Notes under the pieces: generated by a model
The model's database searches: none
Told to the model about the DNA's origin: nothing
What the model saw: only the letters and a program-made list of their open reading frames with translations
Source: an uncultured Paracoccaceae bacterium
GTDB taxonomy: Bacteria; Pseudomonadota; Alphaproteobacteria; Rhodobacterales; Rhodobacteraceae
DNA: 64,000 nucleotides
Assembly (NCBI GenBank): GCA_937927675.1
Contig: CALBSG010000157.1
Location: 1 to 64,000, forward strand
Reading direction: 5' to 3'
Shown: positions 57,435 through 64,000 of the stretch, piece after piece
How the letters are laid out: the number at the start of each line of letters is the position of its first letter
How positions within the stretch are numbered: the first letter of the stretch is position 1
Translations under genes and position numbers: made by a program

Positions 57435-57759
57435 CCCAATCGCCAAAACCGCCAATATTATGGGCGGTGTAGCCCATCCGGGCGAGCTGCTGCGCCGCTT
57501 GCCCGGCGCGGCCCCCGACCGCACAGAACACCGCGACGGGCTTTGCCGGGTCAAGCCGCTTGTCGTGGTCGGGACCTTGAGCATTGGCTTTCAGCGGCAC
57601 CAATGACAGCGGAATATGCACCCCGTCCTTGGCTGTGCCAGAGGCTGCGATTTCCCCCGCCTCGCGCACATCAAGCAGCGTGATTTCCCCCTTTGCCGCC
57701 AAGGCGACGGCATCAGCAGCGGTGAAACGCGGGGCGGTTGAGCCAAAGATTTTGAACAT
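57406..57759 (-). CDS. Rhodanese-like domain protein
   Basis: A 117-residue single rhodanese domain. The active-site loop is VFCAVGGRAGQAA (Cys ~78, six-residue CAVGGR loop), after ITLLDVREAGEIAASG and HIPLSLVPL, the usual CH2 motifs; the GGFGDWVSAGG end is also typical. It carries persulfide or acts as a sulfurtransferase, or in YgaP-type pairs with DUF2892, which here lies 3 kb away (60812). ATG 57759. Convergent overlap with the MFS gene; divergent from uvrA. Confidence 0.9.
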   Translation of the reverse strand: MFKIFGSTAPRFTAADAVALAAKGEITLLDVREAGEIAASGTAKDGVHIPLSLVPLKANAQGPDHDKRLDPAKPVAVFCAVGGRAGQAAQQLARMGYTAHNIGGFGDWVSAGGAVQR

Positions 57760-57833
57760 GCGGGATTACCTTTCAGGTCGGGTTTGCGACAACATATTCC
57801 ACATCGAGAATTTGTAAAGCCCCGGACGGCAAG

Positions 57834-57848
57834 GTTCACTCTATGTTC
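57834..57848 (+). promoter_or_regulatory. LexA (SOS) box upstream of uvrA
   Basis: GTTC-ACTCTAT-GTTC is a direct repeat GTTC-N7-GTTC, the alphaproteobacterial LexA operator, 64 bases before the uvrA start. uvrA is a classical SOS gene in this class. Confidence 0.75.
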
Positions 57849-57912
57849 ACATTTTCTGGTTGGAAAGCCGGGCAATTCCTCCTACATCTGGTCGGGTCTG
57901 GTGGGGTGCAAC

Positions 57913-60770
<2,858 letters not shown>

Positions 60771-60771
<1 letters not shown>

Positions 60772-60801
60772 GGCGGCCCAACCGGCCGCCCGCCGATTTT
60801 T
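60771..60801 (+). terminator. Rho-independent terminator of uvrA
   Basis: GGGCGGCC-CAACC-GGCCGCCC (60771-60791) begins at the last base of the uvrA stop codon and is followed, after GCCGA, by TTTTT (60797-60801). Confidence 0.85.
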
Positions 60802-60811
60802 CGCAGATAAA

Positions 60812-61021
60812 TCAGACCCGTTTCATCGGGCAGGTTGAAATGCCAAGAAGCGTATAGACCGGGCAATAGCCGATCATCCCGGTCAAGAGCGGCACCACGC
60901 CGATCAGCTTGGCGTAATGCCAAAAGCCCGCGCCCTGATCCAGAAAGAACCAAGCCAGCAAGGCCAGCCCGACAAGGACGCGCAGGGCGCGATCAAGGGT
61001 GCCTTCATTTGTGGTAAACAT
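60812..61021 (-). CDS. DUF2892 (YgaP-like) small membrane protein
   Basis: A 69-residue protein with two hydrophobic helices: an amphipathic start NEGTLDRALRVLVGLALLAWFFLD and YAKLIGVVPLLTGMIGYCPVYTLLGISTCP with the two cysteines (C in GYCP and STCP) of the YgaP membrane domain. In YgaP this domain is fused to a rhodanese; here the single rhodanese gene is separate. ATG 61021 has AAGGAG 6 bases upstream, clearly fixing the start. Divergent from the NCS1 transporter. Confidence 0.88.
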   Translation of the reverse strand: MFTTNEGTLDRALRVLVGLALLAWFFLDQGAGFWHYAKLIGVVPLLTGMIGYCPVYTLLGISTCPMKRV

Positions 61022-61389
61022 GGCGATCTCCTTTGTCTTAGCTCTCCGACCATCGCCGGAAATAGCTGAAGGATAACAGATTCGCGGTCGCAGGTCTTGC
61101 TGCGTTGCAATTCCGGCAGTTTGCCCGCACCCCGGATGTCTCAAGGCGCGCCAGACACCACAAAATCGAAACCGATCCCCACGGAAATCCTCGGGGGACG
61201 GGCGCTGAGAAATGCGACATATTCAGCAAATAGAAAAAATCCGAAACTTTTTCAAAAATTCCCGAAAAATCCTATCTCCAAACCGTTGGTTGTCCTGTCC
61301 GGAAAATGGGCGCAGCTTTCGCGCGCGGATAAAATAATCAGAAGACATGAAACCGCCGTGTCAGGATCATACAATGGGAAGGGACATAG
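61022..61389 (+). other. Long untranslated leader/intergenic region before the NCS1 transporter
   Basis: About 370 bases without a convincing gene; the part from 61220 to 61370 is AT-rich. Two stems are visible: TCCCC (61176-61180) with GGGGA (61194-61198), and GCTGA (61204-61208) with TCAGC (61223-61227). A frame from 61097 runs into the transporter out of frame and has no family-like sequence. Candidate riboswitch or promoter region; nothing recognisable otherwise. Confidence 0.5.
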
Positions 61390-62820
61390 ATGCAGCTTAC
61401 AAACCCGTCACCCTCGTTACATAACGAGGATCTGGCCCCCGCGACCGATCGCAAATGGGGGGCGTTTTCGATCTTCAACGTCTGGACCTCGGACGTTCAT
61501 AGCCTCTACGGCTATTTCCTTGCCGCGTCGCTGTTCTTGCTGTGCGGCAGCTTTATCAACTTCGTGCTGGCCATCGGCATCGGGTCGATCATCATCTACA
61601 TCCTGATGAGCCTTGTCGGTAACGCAGGGGTTCGTACGGGGGTGCCATACCCGGTGCTGGCCCGTGCGTCGTTTGGCACCTTTGGTGCCAACGTGCCTGC
61701 GTTGGTACGGGCGATTGTCGCCTGTTTTTGGTATGGGGCTCAAACCTCGGCCGCCTCGGGCGCGATCGTCGCGCTGCTGATCCGTTCGCCAGGGATGCTG
61801 GAGTTCCACACCAACAGCCACATGCTGGGCCACTCCACGCTTGAAGTCATCTGCTATGTGATCGTCTGGTCGCTGCAGCTTTTGATCATCCAGCGCGGCA
61901 TGGAAACCGTCCGCAAGTTCCAAGATTGGGCAGGACCGGCGGTCTGGATCATGATGCTCCTCTTGGCGATCTATCTGGTGGTGAAATCCGGCACCTTCTC
62001 GTTCGGTTCGGAAATTCCGGCAGACGTTCTGGCCAAGGCCACGGCGGGTGTCGGCATCAACGCAGCGCCCGGCAGCTTTGCCGCGCTGGCCGCGGTTGCG
62101 GCCACTTGGGTCACCTACTTCGCCGCACTTTACCTGAACTTCTGCGACTTCAGCCGTTATGCGACGGACGAAGCCGCTTTGAAGAAGGGCAATATGTGGG
62201 GTCTGCCGATCAACCTCTTGGCCTTCTGTCTGGTGGCCGGCGTCACCACGACCGCGGCCTTTGCGGTTTACGGCGAAGTGCTGCTGCACCCCGACCAGAT
62301 CAGCGCCAAGTTTGACAGCTGGTTCCTTGCGGCCCTTGCGGCGCTGACCTTTGCGGTTGCCACCTTGGGCATCAACGTGGTGGCGAACTTCGTCTCCCCG
62401 GCCTTTGACTTTGCCAATATCTTCCCGCGTCAGATCGACTTCAAAAAGGGCGGTTACATCGCGGCGGCGATTGCGTTGGTTCTGTATCCGTGGGCGCCGT
62501 GGAACACCGGGGCTGCGGCCTTTGTGAACTTCATCGGGTCCACCATGGGGCCGATCTTCGGGATCATGATGGTCGATTACTACATGATCCGTCAGGGCAA
62601 GCTGGATGTGAACGCGCTGTATCAGGAAAATGGCGAGTTCAAGTTTGAAGGCGGCTTCCACACCAAAGCCTTTATCGCCTTGGCGGTTGGCATGGTGTTC
62701 TCGTCGATCCTGCCGACTTTCACCACGGTTTTGCCGGCGTGGTGGGGCACCTATGGCTGGTTCTTCGGCGTCGCAATCGGCGGGGCGGTCTATTACGCCC
62801 TGCGGTCTGGCCAGCGCTAA
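61390..62820 (+). CDS. NCS1 family nucleobase/allantoin/hydantoin transporter
   Basis: A 476-residue permease of the nucleobase:cation symporter-1 family with ~12 helices. Recognisable blocks are DRKWGAFSIFNVWTSDVHSLYGYFLAASLFLLCG (cytosolic start and TM1), GNAGVRTGVPYPVLARASFGTFGANVPALVRAIVACFWYGAQT, NFCDFSRYATDEAALKKGNMWGLP and the TM10 region NFIGSTMGPIFGIMMVDYYMIRQGKLD. It takes up cytosine, uracil, allantoin or hydantoins, among others. The downstream methylmalonate/malonate-semialdehyde dehydrogenase hints at pyrimidine breakdown. The start ATG 61390 follows AAGGGAC. Confidence 0.93.
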   Translation: MQLTNPSPSLHNEDLAPATDRKWGAFSIFNVWTSDVHSLYGYFLAASLFLLCGSFINFVLAIGIGSIIIYILMSLVGNAGVRTGVPYPVLARASFGTFGANVPALVRAIVACFWYGAQTSAASGAIVALLIRSPGMLEFHTNSHMLGHSTLEVICYVIVWSLQLLIIQRGMETVRKFQDWAGPAVWIMMLLLAIYLVVKSGTFSFGSEIPADVLAKATAGVGINAAPGSFAALAAVAATWVTYFAALYLNFCDFSRYATDEAALKKGNMWGLPINLLAFCLVAGVTTTAAFAVYGEVLLHPDQISAKFDSWFLAALAALTFAVATLGINVVANFVSPAFDFANIFPRQIDFKKGGYIAAAIALVLYPWAPWNTGAAAFVNFIGSTMGPIFGIMMVDYYMIRQGKLDVNALYQENGEFKFEGGFHTKAFIALAVGMVFSSILPTFTTVLPAWWGTYGWFFGVAIGGAVYYALRSGQR

Positions 62821-62840
62821 GCGCGGCATGACACAGGCAG

Positions 62841-62868
62841 AGGGGCGGGCCGCTGGTCCGCCCCTTTT
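62841..62868 (+). terminator. Rho-independent terminator of the NCS1 transporter gene
   Basis: AGGGGCGGGCC (62841-62851) pairs with GGTCCGCCCCT (62855-62865; one G-U pair), loop GCT, followed by TTT. Lies between convergent genes. Confidence 0.88.
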
Positions 62869-62871
62869 GCT

Positions 62872-63285
62872 TTAGGCGTCAAAGAGTTCGGAAATTGCTG
62901 CGTGTTTCAACCCCAAGAGCGCAAGGGCCTGATCTTCGCTGTCGACCACGCGGACCAGAACCTGATCCAGCCCGTCCCAGCTTTTGCGGGCCATACTTGC
63001 CATTTGTTGCGCAGCCCGATGTGGGGCGAAAAACACCACAATCCTTTCGCCCCGCACCGGCAAAAGGTCTTCGGCCATGCGGGCCTGCATTTTCATGAGA
63101 GCGGGAAAGTCCCGTTCCACCCCTGTGACACCGGACAGATCGCAGAGCTGTCGCATGGTGTCGTGGTGGTCGGGGTGGCGGGCGACGGCGGCAACGGCCG
63201 CCAAGGCCTCGGCAAAAGTGACCTGTCCCGAATAGGCGAAAAGCGCGAGATTAAGCCGGGGCAGGACTTGATACTGAACAGACAT
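62872..63285 (-). CDS. Hypothetical protein, STAS/SpoIIAA-like
   Basis: A 137-residue soluble protein I do not recognise by family name. Its layout (VQYQVLPRLNLALFAYSGQVTFAEALAAVAAVARHPDHHDTMRQLCDLSGVTG and then FALMKMQARMAEDLLPVRGERIVVFF) alternates short strands and helices as in SpoIIAA/STAS-like proteins, in which a DLSGV loop follows the central strand. Similar small proteins occur across Rhodobacterales. ATG 63285 fixes MSVQYQVL; the longer frame to 63300 adds five residues. A perfect palindrome lies 15 bases upstream. Confidence 0.7.
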   Translation of the reverse strand: MSVQYQVLPRLNLALFAYSGQVTFAEALAAVAAVARHPDHHDTMRQLCDLSGVTGVERDFPALMKMQARMAEDLLPVRGERIVVFFAPHRAAQQMASMARKSWDGLDQVLVRVVDSEDQALALLGLKHAAISELFDA

Positions 63286-63300
63286 AGGGTTGCGCCACAA

Positions 63301-63318
63301 TCAGACTACGAAGTCTGA
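63301..63318. promoter_or_regulatory. Palindrome upstream of the STAS-like gene
   Basis: TCAGACT-ACGA-AGTCTGA is a perfect 7+4+7 inverted repeat between the STAS-like and dehydrogenase genes (both minus strand). It could be an operator for the first or a weak stem ending the second; no U-run. Confidence 0.5.
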
Positions 63319-63356
63319 CAACAGCACAACCCCGGCCTGTAATCAATGGCTCGCCA

Positions 63357-64000
63357 TCAATCCAATTGCTTAAAGTTTAGCGAAGCACCTTCCTTGATGC
63401 CCGAGAACCAGCGTGCGGTGACGGTCTTGGTCTTGGTGTAGAAGCGGAACGCGTCGGGGCCGTATTGGTTCAAATCGCCAAAGGCCGACTTCTTCCAGCC
63501 GCCGAAGCTGTAGTAGGACAGCGGCACCGGGATCGGGAAGTTGATGCCAACCATGCCCACGTTGACGCGGCTTGCGAAATCGCGCGCGGTGTCGCCATCG
63601 GCCGTGAAGATCGCCGTGCCGTTGCCGTATTCGTTGTCCATCACCAGCTTCAGCGCTTCTTCATAGGTCTCCTTGCGGACGGTCGACAACACCGGGCCGA
63701 AGATCTCCTGCTTGTAGATATCCATCTCCGGGGTGACCTTGTCGAACAGGGTCGGGCCGACGAAGAAGCCATTTTCATAGCCTTGGATCTTGATGCCACG
63801 GCCATCGAGGACCAGATCAGCACCTTGGGCTTCGCCCGAGCCGATCAGCCCGTTGATCCGGTCGCGCGCCTGAGCGGTGATGACCGGGCCAAAGTCCACA
63901 TCGTCGCCAGCGGTATAGGGGCCGACCTTCAGCTTTTCGATACGGCTGACCAGTTTGCTGACCAGCGCATCGGCGGTCTTTTCGCCAACCGGCACCGCAA
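63357..64000 (-). CDS. mmsA: CoA-acylating methylmalonate-semialdehyde dehydrogenase, 5'-truncated by the window edge
   Basis: The C-terminal ~214 residues of an aldehyde dehydrogenase of the MmsA/IolA group that turns methylmalonate or malonate semialdehyde plus CoA into propionyl- or acetyl-CoA in valine, inositol, thymine and uracil breakdown. The visible part starts at AVPVGEKTADALV, just after the catalytic-Cys block (CMAxS) that lies outside the window, and includes DFGPVITAQARDRINGLI, QEIFGPVLSTVRKETYEEAL, INFPIPVPLSYYSFGGWKKSAFGDLNQYG and the terminal FYTKTKTVTARWF. No frameshift is seen. The NCS1 transporter nearby supports a pyrimidine or hydantoin catabolic context. Confidence 0.93.
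   Translation of the reverse strand, partial: AVPVGEKTADALVSKLVSRIEKLKVGPYTAGDDVDFGPVITAQARDRINGLIGSGEAQGADLVLDGRGIKIQGYENGFFVGPTLFDKVTPEMDIYKQEIFGPVLSTVRKETYEEALKLVMDNEYGNGTAIFTADGDTARDFASRVNVGMVGINFPIPVPLSYYSFGGWKKSAFGDLNQYGPDAFRFYTKTKTVTARWFSGIKEGASLNFKQLD

Noticed and set aside
61170..61230. TPP riboswitch, because of GCGCTGAGA
   Set aside because: The rest of the thi-box (CTGATCTGG...GCGTAGGGA) is absent.
61097..61606. Open frame of 169 codons before and into the NCS1 transporter
   Set aside because: It overlaps the transporter in another frame and shows no recognisable sequence or codon bias.

Overview
The window is a high-GC, gene-dense chromosomal stretch from an alphaproteobacterium of the Rhodobacterales/Rhodobacteraceae type. 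The evidence is the conserved block yceD-rpmF-plsX-fabH-ihfA-merR, the double-length dCTP deaminase, the small membrane protein placed before mfd, an alphaproteobacterial direct-repeat LexA box in front of uvrA, and protein sequences that read like Rhodobacter relatives. I see no phage, insertion sequence, CRISPR array or resistance island. Most of it is core housekeeping sequence.

The first ~272 bases do not belong to this genome. Bases 1-23 are an Illumina adapter remnant. Bases 24 to ~272 are an AT-rich piece of an MsbA-type ABC ATPase from another (gammaproteobacterial-looking) organism, joined inside a rhodobacterial ferredoxin/ASKHA gene. This contig end is chimeric.

Layout. 0.3-3.7 kb (minus): truncated ASKHA protein, then dcd, a class III CoA-transferase and a cupin. 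3.7 kb: tRNA-Pro(GGG). 3.9-8.2 kb (minus): lipid/ribosome operon yceD-rpmF-plsX-fabH-ihfA-merR, divergent from bamE. 8.9-13.3 kb: msrB, an OlsB-like acyltransferase, uup and a PLP decarboxylase. 13.4-17.3 kb (plus): a 14-codon cysteine-rich leader peptide, cysS, cimA and a squalene/phytoene-synthase-like pseudoenzyme. 17.3-24.1 kb: MFS transporter, alkA, carboxylesterase, glucokinase, a LysR regulator divergent from a phytanoyl-CoA dioxygenase, and a TDT transporter. 24.2-29.9 kb: hfq-hflX, converging with a tightly overlapped trio (penicillin acylase family, GT11-like glycosyltransferase, GNAT). 30-38.7 kb: HIBADH-family reductase, SYLF lipoprotein, hemB, small membrane protein-mfd, DsbA-like protein, aminotransferase. 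38.7-48.1 kb: envelope genes (amidase, PBP1A, bactofilin with M23 peptidase), prfB, DUF2189, DUF455, bcp. 48.2-57.8 kb: AsmA-like giant protein, queA, two MFS transporters, DUF924, lpdA, rhodanese. 57.9-64 kb: uvrA, DUF2892, an NCS1 nucleobase transporter behind a long untranslated leader, a SpoIIAA-like small protein, and the 3' part of a methylmalonate/malonate-semialdehyde dehydrogenase gene, cut by the window edge.

Many neighbours are coupled by 4-nt ATGA overlaps (CoA-transferase/cupin, plsX/fabH, cysS/cimA, cimA/phytoene-like, alkA/esterase, acylase/glycosyltransferase/GNAT, bcp/DUF455).

The most interesting signals are: the Cys-codon-rich leader peptide with mutually exclusive hairpins in front of cysteinyl-tRNA synthetase; a dispersed intergenic element (GC hairpin followed by GAGTATTT and either CCAAGATGAAA or CAAAGGCGCAA), one copy of which supplies the start codon of the cell-wall amidase; an apparent CTG start for hflX overlapping the hfq stop; and several perfect palindromes in divergent promoter regions.
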